Positions 34,172 through 45,816 of a DNA stretch of 64,000 nucleotides are shown here, piece after piece. Location of the stretch: contig CM056574.1 in the NCBI GenBank assembly GCA_029721435.1, positions 69,297,501-69,361,500 on the forward strand, in the 5' to 3' direction. The translations under genes and the position numbers were made by a program. The notes under the pieces were generated by a model. It was not told the DNA's origin. It saw nothing but the letters and a program-made list of their open reading frames with translations, and did no database searches. This stretch comes from Gymnothorax reevesii (lineage: Eukaryota; Chordata; Actinopteri; Anguilliformes; Muraenidae). The first letter of the stretch is position 1, and each line of letters opens with the position of its first letter.

Positions 34172-35699
34172 CAAAACCCAAAACCAGTGAAGTTGGCACG
34201 TTGTGTAAATCGTAAATAAAAACAATACAATGATCTGCAAATCCATTTCAACCTATATTCAATTGAATACATTGCAAAGACAAGTTACTTAATGTTCAAA
34301 CAGGAAAACTTTGTAATTTTTTGCAAATATTAGCTCATTTGGAATTTGATGCCTGCAACATGTTTCAAAAAAGCTGGCACAAGTGGCAAAAAAGACAGAG
34401 AGTTGAGGAATGCTCATCAAACACTTATTTGGAACATCCCACAGGTGAACGGGCTAATTTGGAACAGGTGGGTGCCATGATTGGGTATAAAAGCAGCTTC
34501 CCTGAAATGCTCAGTCATTCACAAACAAGGATGGGGCGAGGGTCACCACTTAGTGAACAAATGCGTGAGCTGATTGTCGAACAGTTTAAAAACAACATTC
34601 CTCAATGAGCTATTACAACAAATTTAGGGATTTCATCATCTACGGTCCGTAATATCCTCAAAAGGTTCGGAGAATCTGGAGAAATCACTGCACGTAAGTG
34701 ATTTCAGTGTGTAAAGGACATCACCGCATGGGCTCAGGAACACTTCAGAAAACCACTGTCAGTAACTATAGTTCGTCGCTACATCTGCAAGTGCAAGTTA
34801 AAACTCTACAATGCAAAGCGAAAGCCATTTATCAACAGCACCCAGAAACGCCACAGGCTTCGCTGGGCCCAAGCTCATCTAAGATGGACAGATGCAAAGT
34901 GGAAAAGTGTTCTGTGGTCTGACGAGTCCACATTTCAAATTGTTTTTGGAAACTGTGGACGTCGTGTCCTCCAGACCAAAGAGGAGAAGAACCATCCGGA
35001 CTGTTATACGCGCAAAGTTCAAAAGCCAGCATCTGTGATGGTATGGGGTGTATTAGTGCCCAAGGCATGGGAAACATACACATATGTGAATGCACCATTA
35101 ATGCTGAAAGGTACATACAAGTTTTGGAGCAACATATGTTGCCATCCAAGCAATGTCTTTTTCATGGACGCCCCTGCTTATTTCAGCAAGACAATGCCAA
35201 GCCACATTCTGCACGTGTTACAACAGCATGGCTCCGTAGTAAGAGTGCGGGTACTAGACTGGCCTGCCTGTAGTCCAGACCTGTCTCCCATTGAAAATGT
35301 GTGGCACATTATGAAGCGTAAAATACGACAACGGAGACCCCGGACTGTTGAACAACTTAAGCTGTACATCAAGCAAGAATGGGAAAGAGTTCCACCTGAA
35401 AAGCTTCAAAAATTGGTCTCCTCAGTTCCCAAACATTTACTGAGAGTCGTTTAAAAGGTAAGGCGATGTAACACAGTGGTAAAAAGGCCCCTGTGCCAAC
35501 TTTTTTGCAATGTGTTGCTGCCTTTAAATTCTAAGTTAATGATTATTTGCAAAATAAAAAGTTTCTCATTTTGAACATTAAACATCTTGTCTTTGCAGTG
35601 TATTCAATTGAATTAAGTTGAAAAGGATTTGCAAATCATTGTATTCTGTTTTTATCTACGATTTACATAACGTGCCAACTTCACTGGTTTTGGGTTTTG
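34172..35699 (+). mobile_element. Tc1-like transposon (sister of the copy at 45817), inactive
   Basis: The ends CAAAACCCAAAACCAGTG and (complement) CAAAACCCAAAACCAGTG are inverted, flanked by TA at 34170-34171 and 35700-35701. Length is 1,528 bp, with long terminal repeats containing ATTTGCAAATC-like blocks. Very similar to 45817-47416 but with an internal deletion. Confidence 0.9.
34531..35454 (+). pseudogene. Tc1-like transposase pseudogene
   Basis: Starts at ATG 34531 (MGRGSPLSEQMRELIVEQF). A TGA at 34606 ends the frame after NNIPQ. About 25 codons between GEITARK and CVKDIT are deleted compared with the sister copy. Later parts include LWSDESTFQI (first catalytic Asp), a frameshifted middle, and CSPDLSPIENVW (catalytic Glu). 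The C-terminal frame is open to 35454. Stop, deletion and frameshifts make it non-functional. Confidence 0.85.
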
Positions 35700-35701
35700 T
35701 A

Positions 35702-37029
35702 GCACAGGGCATCTATATTAAAGTGATTAGGCCTCAGCAACCACCAGGATGATCTGCTCGCAACAACTCATGGTGCTTTGCCATGTGAAGCATCAAACAA
35801 ATAATTGACATTCTGATCACAAAATGAGTTGCTGTAAACGCATCCCTTGGCAGTAGATATATCATGCTTTCGCTTGAAAAAAGTTTCTTAGACTATTAAG
35901 GCTTCACTCTATCAGGTGAATGAGGCTGGATTGGATGCAAGTTGTGCTACGTTGCTTCAGACAGCAGTCCAATCGCGAGTTTTGGAAGAAGTAAAGTAAA
36001 CAGCCTTCGGAAATGCATATTGTACTCTAATGCACAATACCATCCCTAAACGTAGGTTTTTATGTTTAAAACAATTTTGTCAGTGGACATATAACGTAGC
36101 CTTGATTAACGTTACATGTTTGCGAGTCTTAATAGTACATTGAACCACAGAAAGTCGGCTGCAGCAGACATAAGCGAACAGCAAACACTTATGAAAGAAT
36201 ACCGAGCTAACTGTGACACCATTTCACTCTGCAAAAAAGATTATAATGTGGCCAGGACTGCAATACTGCTAATACCAATTAAGTGCTCAATTGACGGATC
36301 CCAAGCCCCGCCTCTCACTGATAATGTTGCTAGGTCGGACAACTAACCAAAAAACTTCAGCCTTTCCTAGCAGTCATTAGGCTTGTTCGACTTTATGCGG
36401 TGCAGCATGGCGCCGCACAAACCCAGCTGGAAGTGATGCACGCCGGTTAGAAATTTTGTTCGACTTCCATCGGTGCTTCAGACCGACCACAAGACCTCGC
36501 GGGATCAAGGCGTCTGCAGCCAAACGGTGCAGTTGTTCTCCTCTGGCTGCGGCAAAACGGATACGCCCCTTTGGCAACGGGAATGGATCGTAATTGGTTC
36601 CAGTTTTGGATGACGCATTTTACGTCTGTTACTGTTAAATTTGATGAACAAGAATTCTACTTTACTTACTTTACTTCACCTCACAGATATTTTATTTGGA
36701 ATAACAAAGATATTCTCTACAAAAATAAAACACTGCTTTTCGAAAAACTGGGTCAACAATGGCTTTGATTTCCTCCATCGCAAACAAAGCAAAAGCCTCG
36801 AGATTGGCCATGTTTCCGACGCTAAGGGAAAGTGTTTGACTTGACGGCAGGTCTTTTATACTCCTCCCCTGAAGTCGGCTACGCAGTCAGCCACAGCAAG
36901 CCGGCAGTTCAATCCAAACGAGCCCAATGTTCTGTCCGAGTTCAAAACAACAAGTATTGCGGCACCAGTTCGGACTTCCGTTCACTGATGTGTTCTATGT
37001 GAGTCGGTGGAATTTTGGAATCAACATTT
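35702..37029. other. No gene seen
   Basis: Non-coding. No paired terminal repeats recognised. Confidence 0.45.
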
Positions 37030-37690
37030 TGTTTCCCTGAGTATGTGCTTTTTGGAGGATGGAAAGCGGCAAACTTACTAATGGAAAGATCGAAATGTGA
37101 CTCGGGTGTCAATGTTAAAGTGCGAGCAGAAAAGTAAACGTGACCGAGGCTTTCAATGACCCTTTGATAAGATTCATGGTTGGAAGTTTTCCCCGTAATA
37201 AGAAATGTCGATGCCAGAGTTATTAAAAAGAAGCGCTAATGAACTCTGGCTACTCCTTTCCTCAGCTTTATCATTGTCCCTGTCCCGTTAAAACACTGCT
37301 CTAAAAAATGATCTCCGCACAGCACTAATTGAGGGGATGGAGAAAATGTTTTACTCCTGATTTCTTGCTAACAGCGAGGCCTTTCTCCGCACCTTGTCTT
37401 TTTGAACTCTGTATAAACAGACAAAATGACTTGTCCTTTGTTTTAAATATTACGCAGGTAAGAAGTATTGTCGTTGAATGTCAGATACGAGTAGCTAGCT
37501 TGCTAGCCATCTTGTTAATTTAATAACTGCTTAGTTAATGCCGTCCCCGCAATGGTGAGGGTACCAAGGTAGCTCGCTGGTGACCGTTATTAATCGCTAG
37601 CGTTTTTTGTTAGTCAACAGTCTATTCAAGTCAATGGGACAGCTCATCAGCAAGCTAGCACGAAATGTTTTCTTACAGCCCTTCAAATGA
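37030..37690 (+). repeat. Second copy of the hAT interior, empty for the TTAA element
   Basis: Matches about 27300-27490 and then about 28917-29460 of the hAT element (shared GGATGGAAAGCGGC-like and GCCCTTCAAATGAATATTGC blocks). The join at about 37210 reads GTTATTAAAAAGAAGCGC, keeping a single TTAA where the other copy carries 27616-28912. The hAT ends were not found around it. Confidence 0.7.
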
Positions 37691-38912
37691 ATATTGCTGC
37701 AAAAGGCATGAGAATACAACTGCGTAGTTTTGTTTGACAAAAGTGCCTACTGTAATATTCTTGTGTCGTAAATTGTAATTATCTTGCGAGATTTATCACC
37801 AGTGAAAAAGACACTTATTTCACAACTGTTTCAGATCTTTTTTTAGTTAGTTTTGGAATACATTCCAAAGCTTATTATGGTTTTGGAAATGGAATGAAAA
37901 ACATGCCTTGAACACAGTCGGCATATCGAGTGTCTGTTACGTTACATTGTTTTACCATCATCAGAAACCCAAAATGCCTGGTTTAAATTTTTATATGAGA
38001 TGGCTGCCTGAGGTGAAAGTTGTCCGAGGTTTGGTCTGACCCCTGCTTTACCAGTTGTGACGTATCTGAAAGTGGGCGGGGCTTGGGATTGGTCAATAAG
38101 GTCTTACGTTCCTTTACATAGACAAGACATTACCCACAACTTGTTAAATCCCGTTTGTATTCAACAGTTATAACAAAAAATGCAGACCAATGTTGACCTA
38201 TGAGTTATTTTATTATTTATTTTTTAAATCAGTTGGTCAGGAAAATGGTAGAATTAAGGAAAGGGAATTATTCGCGGCCACGCAGTCTTATGAGTGAGTA
38301 TTCACAAAGTTTCCTCCCGTGACTTGTATACAATGAAAGCAATCCCAGGCAGTATTTCTATTAGCCGCCATCGTCGCCCATATACCATGTTAACATTTGT
38401 TGTCCAACATCCATCTGCAGCAAAGAACCATGTTGACGCTAAAAAGTTCTCAATTTAGAATCCCAGTACAAACGCTTCCCAGAAAACTAGGGTTATGAAT
38501 AAATGTACCGCCTCCACTGTGGGGCAAAATAAATAGGCGCACATTCATGAATCTTTAAGGAAAGGATCGCATAAGCATCTATGCACAGCCTGAGCACTAT
38601 TGAACTCCAGCATTCGTTTGTTTGTTTATTTATTTATAAGACACTGGGACATGCTTAGCAATTTAAGGAGCGGATTTATATCCACAATCAAGCAGACTGG
38701 TCAACAATATAACACACAATGCAGAATTAATCACAAAATTGAGATTACCTGCATATTTGGATGCCTCGGTTGTTAAGAAACCGCCAGTGGGGTAAACGGA
38801 CTCCTTCAGTTTTGCGGAAATTGGTGTTCTGCGTCTAGACAGGAACCAGGTCTCCAAATGAATCAGTCCATTGACTGAGGAGCAAATGCAAGCTGCGGAG
38901 TGGGTGACGGTT
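37691..38912. other. No gene seen
   Basis: Non-coding, nothing recognised. Confidence 0.45.
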
Positions 38913-38917
38913 GCAAG

Positions 38918-40086
38918 TGTTGTGATTCTGCTTTTTCCTCTTGTTCTGTGCTGATTCTGCATGTCATGTTTAAGTTCTGTGCCTGGCTATGCCATGTTTA
39001 GGATTTCTGTGTTTAGTGACCACTGCCTGCCCTTTGACTATTCTTAGGATTGTGTATTGTGTTTTGGTAATTTAGATTTCCTGTTTATTTTCCATGTGTA
39101 GATCATTTAGTTTCCATGCCATGTTTTCATTTCCATGCTTTGCACTTTGTCTCCCCTGTCTTGTCATGTGTGTATCTTTGCTCACGGTCCCTTGTCTTGT
39201 GTGCACTCATTCGGGTGATTTATTGGTTTCTGGGTTTCAATCTTCTTTCATTATCTCGTGTTCTTCCTTCCTCTCTCTTTTAGTGTCTTACTAACACATA
39301 CTAACAGTTTATTGTTTTTGCTAATTACTAACCACACTAATCTTGTATATTTTTACTAACTTTCTAACATGCACTTGGGATTGTAAAGCTGCACATACTA
39401 ATTGACTAACTATCTCTCAGCAGTCGCTCAATTCTAATCTCCGCCTCCTTGCCTATCCCTATTTATCTCTGCAGCAAGTTTCTGTGGATTTCCACTTACA
39501 CTTTGTGCTTTCCTTTTCTTTTATCTTGGCACTTTAGTACTCCTTAACCGGAGCTGTTTTGTACTTAGGTTTGTCTTGTGATCCCTGTCTGTGTTTCGGC
39601 TACAGCCTAATTCATGTAATTAGTTTATTCCTCATGTGTCTCTCCCTGATCATTGTTCCCATTGATTGCACCTGTTCTCCCTGGTCATGTGTTTACCCCG
39701 GGTGTGTATATAAGATGTCTGTTTGGTACACTTTCTTGTCAGATTGTTCTCCCTAGTTTTCTCGTGCCACGTTTCTCGCCTTGATTTCTCAGTGTTTATT
39801 TTTCTGACTGGACCGTCCTTGATATCGAGCTTTGCCTTCTCCCTGTACTTCTGCCGCATTCTTGTTTTTTGACCTCTTTTGTCTGACTACGATTTTTTGT
39901 GATTGGTGCCCTGTGTATGACTCTGGATTTCACCCTTTGGATTCTGATTTTGGATTGCGGACATTGTACTGTTGCCAGCTCTGTTGGGGGTTTCCCCCTT
40001 CAGAAATAAAGCCTCCTTTTTGCATTTTACTGGTGTTTGCTCTTGGTTCATTTCGTAAATCCTCACCGCAAGCACCAGTCTGAACA
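38918..40086 (+). mobile_element. Solo LTR, family 1 copy C (best preserved)
   Basis: 1,169 bp, starting TGTTGTGATTC and ending GTCTGAACA, with a perfect 5-bp duplication GCAAG at 38913-38917 and 40087-40091. A TATA box (TATATAAG) at 39707-39714 and AATAAA at 40005-40010 give a normal U3-R-U5 order on the plus strand. It shares TACTAACA/TTACTAAC-rich and GGTTTCTGGGTTTC blocks with copies A and B (inverted). No coding region is attached. Confidence 0.85.
39707..39714 (+). promoter_or_regulatory. LTR TATA box
   Basis: TATATAAG, about 300 bp upstream of the LTR polyadenylation signal at 40005. Confidence 0.6.
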
Positions 40087-40779
40087 GCAAGCAAAACCCA
40101 AAGAGCTTGTTGCAAATAGCAGCAGAAGTGGGCGAGCTTGACATCTTTTAAATAGACCGCTGTACTACCTCATGTGATGTGTATTCTCCAACTGTTGTGT
40201 GCCTGCTGATGCTGATGTGGCTGGTAGCTTACCAGGCTGCTGTCAGCTGATATAGCTCTACTTGAGTTTCCTGCCTGAACTTGTTACTCTTATTTTTGGT
40301 TTTGTCAGTCCAAAGCACATTTGTTCCAATAGGCTTGAGGTTTCTCTAGGTTCTTTTGCATACTTCAGACTCTTAATTTTGTATTGAGGTCGTAGGAAAG
40401 GCTTTCTTCTTGCAACTCTGCCATGTAGGTCTTTTTTGTTTAACCCTCATTATCCTTAAATATTACTAACATTTTTATTTGCCTGCTGAAAATGATTCAC
40501 ATAAAATTATTGACCAAGTTTGTCAGGCACTTTTTATTTGTTGAATACATAAATAACCCCTTGATAATGAAACTTATTAGTGAGTTGACCTGTTCTCTAG
40601 CGCTACCATTAGGCCAAACTTTTAAATTAGAATTTATCTTAAATTTTTCATACAAATCTTTTCAAATTTACTGACATTATTGACCACAAGAGGATGAAGC
40701 CTATTGGTTTTAGTGATATGATCTCACCTGTAGCGCCACCATAGGTGCACATTCATGACTCTCACAGAGTGAACTATTA

Positions 40780-42279
40780 CTCAGCAACAAAAGTTTCTGT
40801 GACACCAATATTAATTTTTTTTCATAACACAGTTATGAAATTGTCATACATGGTGATATCAGACTGAAACAGTACACGTAAACACAACATTGAAATGGAA
40901 ATCATGAAAATGCGAGAAAATGACTTTGCACGTGAAAATGTGCGTAAATCATGCTTGTGGATGGCAATAAAAGAGAATTTTTGGAATGTTCACATTGTGC
41001 CTGATGAACGACGGAAGCATCACTTATCGAAAACACAGCCATTTTGGATCAGGAACTCTACCCTCTAAATGCCAAGACTGTCTGAAAATGATCGGTGGAG
41101 GGCCATTGGGATGATTGAATCCGGAACCTCGCAGAGGGAAGTTGCTCATCACCTGAATGTCCACCGAAACACCATTTGGAACTTATGGCAGCGTCATCAG
41201 CAGACAAGACATGTCAGAGATCGTCCTCGCAGCGGCCGTCCACGAGTAACCACTCCCAGACAGGACAACTGGATTCGAACAACCCATCTCCGAAATCGAT
41301 TCCAACCTGCAACCATAACTGCAAGAACGATACCTGGTTTGAGGCGACTGTCTGCACAGACAATCCGTCGCCGTCTCCGTCATTTTGGCAATGTCCCACG
41401 TCGGCCAGCAAGACGTCCAATACTCACAGTACAACACCGACGACTGCGTCTACAGTGGGCACAACAACATCGACGGTGGATCCAACGACAGTGGGATCTT
41501 GTACTCTTCACTGATGAATCAAGATTCATGCTTAACCGATGTGATGGTCGTTTACGTGTATACCGTCGACGTGGAGAACGTTATGCCAACAACTGTGTTC
41601 AGGAATTTGATCGTTTTGGAGGTGGTAGTGTCATGATTTGGGGAGGGATCACGGCTAGAAACAGAACAGATTTTCTTGTTATTGATGGGAATCTGACAGG
41701 TCAAAGATATCGCGATGAAGTGCTACGGCCATTGGTGGTACCGTTTTTGATGCAACATGGTCCCGGAATAACGCTGCAACATGATAACGCCAGACCACAC
41801 GTTGCAAGGATTGTACAGCAGTATCTGATGCAACAACATGTCAATGTCCTGCCATGGCCAGCCAGATCCCCAGACATGTCCCCAATCGAGCATCTTTGGG
41901 ACGAGATGGATCGACGTTTGCGGCGGTTGGATAACCCGCCAGCTACACTCCAGGAATTGCGACAACGTCTACGTCAGATTTGGAATGACATCCCACAGCA
42001 ATTTCTGGCACATCTGATTCGGTCCATGCGCCGGAGATGCGTTGCTTGCATCATGGCACGAGGAAGTCACACCCGGTATTGAAGTGTGAAGGTCACAATT
42101 GGTTAGACGTCAGACAAGTGCTTCATGACGCATGAAAATGACATTTTTCGTTTTGAGTGACGTTGGCACTGAAAAGTCAGTGTTTCTCCTGTTAAATAAA
42201 CATATTGATTGCATTGAGATCTTTGCGTGTCATTTATAACATACACATAAGTGGTGTCACAGAAACTTTTGTTGCTGAG
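40780..42279 (+). mobile_element. Intact Tc1-like transposon
   Basis: 1,500 bp. The outer 28 bp at each end are identical inverted repeats beginning CTCAGCAACAAAAGTTTC, flanked by TA (40778-40779 and 42280-42281). The 337-codon transposase frame is unbroken. Leader 289 bp, trailer 197 bp. With short rather than 200-bp repeats and no disabling mutation, it differs from every other Tc1 copy here and looks recent. It lies inside the piggyBac-like element. Confidence 0.95.
41069..42082 (+). CDS. Tc1-like DD34E transposase, intact
   Basis: A 337-aa transposase that would bind its element's ends and carry out cut-and-paste transposition into TA in the nucleus. It starts MPRLSENDRW; residues about 18-42 (SQREVAHHLNVHRNTIWNLW) form a helix-turn-helix, and RPRSGRPR at 52-59 is an AT-hook/nuclear-signal-like basic run joining it to a second DNA-binding part. 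The catalytic residues are present: D149 (FTDES), D239 (LQHDNARPH) and E274 (SPIEHLW), with 34 residues between D239 and E274. A GGGSVMIWGGI glycine-rich box lies at 184-194. Length is normal for Tc1 (about 340 aa). The frame has no introns and ends TGA at 42080. Codons are richer in G and C than the AT-rich flanks. Its protein type resembles Tc1 families common in invertebrates as well as fish, so horizontal arrival is possible but not shown. Confidence 0.95.
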   Translation: MPRLSENDRWRAIGMIESGTSQREVAHHLNVHRNTIWNLWQRHQQTRHVRDRPRSGRPRVTTPRQDNWIRTTHLRNRFQPATITARTIPGLRRLSAQTIRRRLRHFGNVPRRPARRPILTVQHRRLRLQWAQQHRRWIQRQWDLVLFTDESRFMLNRCDGRLRVYRRRGERYANNCVQEFDRFGGGSVMIWGGITARNRTDFLVIDGNLTGQRYRDEVLRPLVVPFLMQHGPGITLQHDNARPHVARIVQQYLMQQHVNVLPWPARSPDMSPIEHLWDEMDRRLRRLDNPPATLQELRQRLRQIWNDIPQQFLAHLIRSMRRRCVACIMARGSHTRY

Positions 42280-42342
42280 TATATATTGATTGATGTTGGT
42301 GACCCCCCACACTTTCCTCTCATAAACATATTTATTTACTTT

Positions 42343-42531
42343 TTAATCTATGTTTCTTATATTAGCAGCGCTTAGTCTACCCCGCTGTTGAAGTGGGGAA
42401 AGGGACCATATTATCTTCCCATTTTTGGAAGGGATTGTGTCCGCTGGTGGTTGAGAGACAACAGGAGGGTCACCACTCTCATTCTCATCAGTTGAGAATG
42501 CCTCAAAATCAGGGTCCTCCTCAACAGACAC
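42343..42531 (-). pseudogene. piggyBac transposase N-terminal fragment
   Basis: Reverse translation: an acidic start (MSVEEDPDFEAFSTDENESG), then SKNGKIIWSLSP and GRLSAANI, matching the NGKIxWSxxP...NI motif preceding the catalytic domain of piggyBac-type transposases. The frame then stops. A similar segment in the opposite strand (TKNGKLWSLYS near 42806) indicates an internal inverted duplication. No catalytic aspartates remain. Confidence 0.6.
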
Positions 42532-44167
42532 ATTCTCCTCTATGTCACTTTCACTGTCAAAGGACAGTATGGACAGTAAACCTTTTCCCAGAGGACATTT
42601 TCAAGTGAGAGAGCGTGCAGATTGCAGTACACTTTGCTCCTCCCTTATTTTGCATGAACTACCAATGTCCCGTCCTCCTCAGCGAGGAAAATATCAGTTC
42701 TACTTCAGCAGGTGTGAAAACAGTAGGTCACACACACCTTCATGCCCATGGTGCAGGAAAGTTCTCATGAGAATATTGTTTCCCCCTCCCCCATGTCACG
42801 TTAGCACCAAAAATGGAAAATTATGGTCCCTCTACTCACTTCAACAACAAGGTAGACGTTCTGCTAAGAGTGTTCCACCAGACACAGAGTCAGCCATGTT
42901 GAAGATATAGAGTCATTATTCGAGCACTTCATATAACCATCATTTGAAAATATTGTACTTGATAATAATGTTAGAGGGGAGGCATGTGTTATTGAAAAGA
43001 CTTGGATGTGATCAACTCTCAAGCCTAGATTGGCTTCCTCATTTTGGCAGGGATTCGCAAGTCAATTTGTTTCCCACATGCCCACACCAGGAGAAGTATC
43101 AAAGTTCTCAAGGGAATAGTTGTTTTCCCGACCCCCCTGTTACGTATCAACTCAAAAGTATCAACTCTGCACCTGCAGGTCTGGGGATGTTAGGTCACAC
43201 ACACAGACAGACAAGTTTTACACAGCTAAAACAGCTTGGGGTCAAATTGCCCCCCGAGGAACACCAATGTGTGCAATATGTGTTCAGCACATTGAAAAAA
43301 TATCATCATGAAAATTTTATGCTTAAAAATCTGTTGTCCCGATCCAATTAGGAAAAGTCATGAAATATGAAGCTAAAAAGAAAAAGTCAACTACAAAGAA
43401 TTATTTTTTGAATGATAAACATTGAATGGGGTCCAATTGACCCCAAGGATAATAGGAGGGTTAGGGTACACTGTATTTTTGTCCTGTGAACAACTCGACC
43501 TGCGTCTGGTATTCTTTTTTGCAGTGATGTATGGGTTCTTCTGAGCAATTTTCAACAGATCTCGGGCCATTCTATCTGAAATTTTTCTTGGTCTTCCATA
43601 TCTAGCCTTGACTTGACTTCAGTTGTTCCATTTATTTTTCATTTTCTTACAATGTTTCTGACAGTAGAAATGGGTAGTTTGAAGCATTGCGAGAGTTTTT
43701 TGTAGCCTTCTCCTTGTTGGTGGAAGTGAATTATCTTGGTTTTGACATCCTAGGACAACCGTTTAGAGGAACACATGGTTTTTAACAACAGCGACCACAG
43801 TCGGATACTTTAGAAGGCATGGAGTTACTTCAGAATATATAGTTCAGCCCTTGAATTATGTTCACCTGACTCACTGAAGCCCTAACAAGTAAATCACCTG
43901 GGTCTGGGCCTTGGTAATCATCTTCTTAAAAGGTAATGAAGAATAATCCAACAGGGTTCCCAAACGTTTGCGCAGGGCCCTTTTTCCTTTCTATCATTTA
44001 AATACTCAGAAAAATTAAAATGAAAAGAAAGCTTGCTTTTAAATTTGCAGAAAGGTGTCATGTTTAACTTTGCAGCATTTAGTGTTCAGGTTTGCTTTCA
44101 GTCACTTGGAGATTAATTGTAACAGACATTTAAACTTGGGGTGCCCAAGTTTTTGCACTCTGCTGTA

Positions 44168-44936
44168 TATATATTTATATTGTTTATTGTTTATTTGAAG
44201 GATAGCCCCTTGACATGGATCATCTCATTTTCGAGGGGGTCCTATGCATATTTGCACACATACAAAAACACACACACTTGTCTATATATTACGATACAGG
44301 GGCTACGCACTATACTGTATATATACCTCCCACAGTTAGTTTCACAGCTGCTACATAACACACTCACACACAGCCCCACAGAACTCCAAATTGGCCCTTT
44401 AAAAACACATCTACACAGGCATCTGACTGCCATCCACCATGCAAAATGACAAACACACAGCAATGGCGCTTGCACTGAAAGCAATTTAATGCATCAATCA
44501 ACTGCTGCTCCCACAATGATTAAAGTTAGCTGCCTGACTGGCCCACAATAACAAGCCACTGCTCTCAAACCAATTAAACATGCGAACTCCATGCATGCAT
44601 AAGACAGAGTTTCTGACTGTGGTATAGGTCTAATTTTAAAACAATGCCAGTAAACGCTCACTGACTGTCTTGCATTCAGAATCACAGTCTGTCCTTAACT
44701 CTGACGAAAAGAAAAACTAATTTGCTCTGTTCCCACATTCTGGAAAATGTCAAACTCGACATGTTTTGTGAAAGTAAAAGGGTAACGATCAGGTGCGAGT
44801 CAAAGTTCAAGACAAGGCTTGATTAAATCCAAGTAAGTGCATACCACCAAGTCGAGAATAAAACGGCCTCAGTTTGATTATCAAAGGACTCCGTAGCAAC
44901 ATGCTTACTTACAAAGTTTTCAATGAAACTTGTAAG
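44168..44936. other. No gene seen
   Basis: Non-coding with short CACA runs near 44265 and 44355. Confidence 0.45.
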
Positions 44937-45229
44937 CAAATACCATAGACTGTATAAAAAGATGGACGCAGCACCTAGGTCTGAAAGTGAGGCCAATGCT
45001 GAAATCTCAGTGAATTGCATTCTATTTAATAGCCAGCAGATGGTGATGTTGGTGGTTGTAGAAAGAAATTCACTGCTATGGAAGTCTATGAAAAAATGAC
45101 CCTACTTCACATTTATTATTTCAACTAGGCTTATGCCGTCGGAGGTGACGGCTTGGGGTATATCCCCGAACACCCTCAATCCTCCAATTCCCCAATCTTT
45201 GAATAGTCCTTGAATAGACTTTCATTTGA

Positions 45230-45770
45230 ACTTAATTTCAGGTCAATCTGACAAATGGTTCTGAAGATATGGCCAAAATGGTAATTTTCCATCACAAAGC
45301 ACCACCTGGTGGCAAAATATTGAACCATACAGATATATCATCATGTGACACGTTGTAAGGTCACGACCTTGCAGTTGCACTTAGTTTCATGTCAATTGGA
45401 CAAATGGTTCCAAAGATATGGCCAAAATGGTAATTTTCCATCACAAAGCACCACCTGGTGGCAAAATATTGAACCATACAGATATATCATCATGTGACAC
45501 GTTGTAAGGTCACGACCTTGCAGTTGCACTTAGTTTCATGTCAATTGGACAAATGGTTCCAAAGATATGGCAAAAATGGTGAATTTTTTGTGACAAAGCT
45601 CCACCTTGTGTCAAAGCCTTGAACCAAACAGGTATAATGTCATCTGGGGACACATCCTTAGGTCATGAACTTTTATTTGCACTTCATTTGAGGTCAATAG
45701 GACAAATATTTCCAGAGATATGATAAAAACAGTGATTTTACAGTTTTTGGCCCCTGGTGGCCAATCTAGA
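45230..45770 (+). repeat. Minisatellite, ~149-bp unit, at least three units
   Basis: Units start at GGCCAAAATGG (45271 and 45420), GGCAAAAATGG (45569) and a weaker one at about 45720. The first two units are almost identical; the third and fourth are diverged. Each unit carries CACCACCTGGTGGC or a decayed version of it. Confidence 0.9.
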
Positions 45771-45816
45771 AATTGTAAATTGTCCAAAATTGAATCAGTT
45801 CTTCCTCTTTTTGATA

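Larger units (their letters stand above)
40444..43460. mobile_element. piggyBac-like element with a nested Tc1
   Basis: The ends CCCTCATTATCCTT and (complement) CCCTCCTATTATCCTT are near-perfect inverted repeats. TTAA precedes the left end (40440-40443); TTAG, one base changed, follows the right end. Excluding the nested Tc1 (40780-42279) the element is about 1.5 kb. It keeps only the N-terminal part of a transposase frame, in two opposite copies (about 42343-42531 and 42800-42900), so it is non-autonomous and rearranged. Confidence 0.75.
40265..44165 (-). mobile_element. Tc1 relic, host of a three-level nest
   Basis: 40265-40439 and 43465-44165 read in reverse as one old Tc1 (GTCAGTCCAAAGCACATTTG at one side; TTTCTGACAGTAGAAATGGG and the end GGGGTGCCCAAGTTTTTGCA at the other). 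TA follows the right end at 44166-44167. The left part is truncated. A piggyBac-like element interrupts it at 40444-43460. Confidence 0.75.

Noticed and set aside
41176..41514. Open frames on other frames and the opposite strand of the intact Tc1 transposase
   Set aside because: They are shadows of the real frame 41069-42082 and match no protein family.
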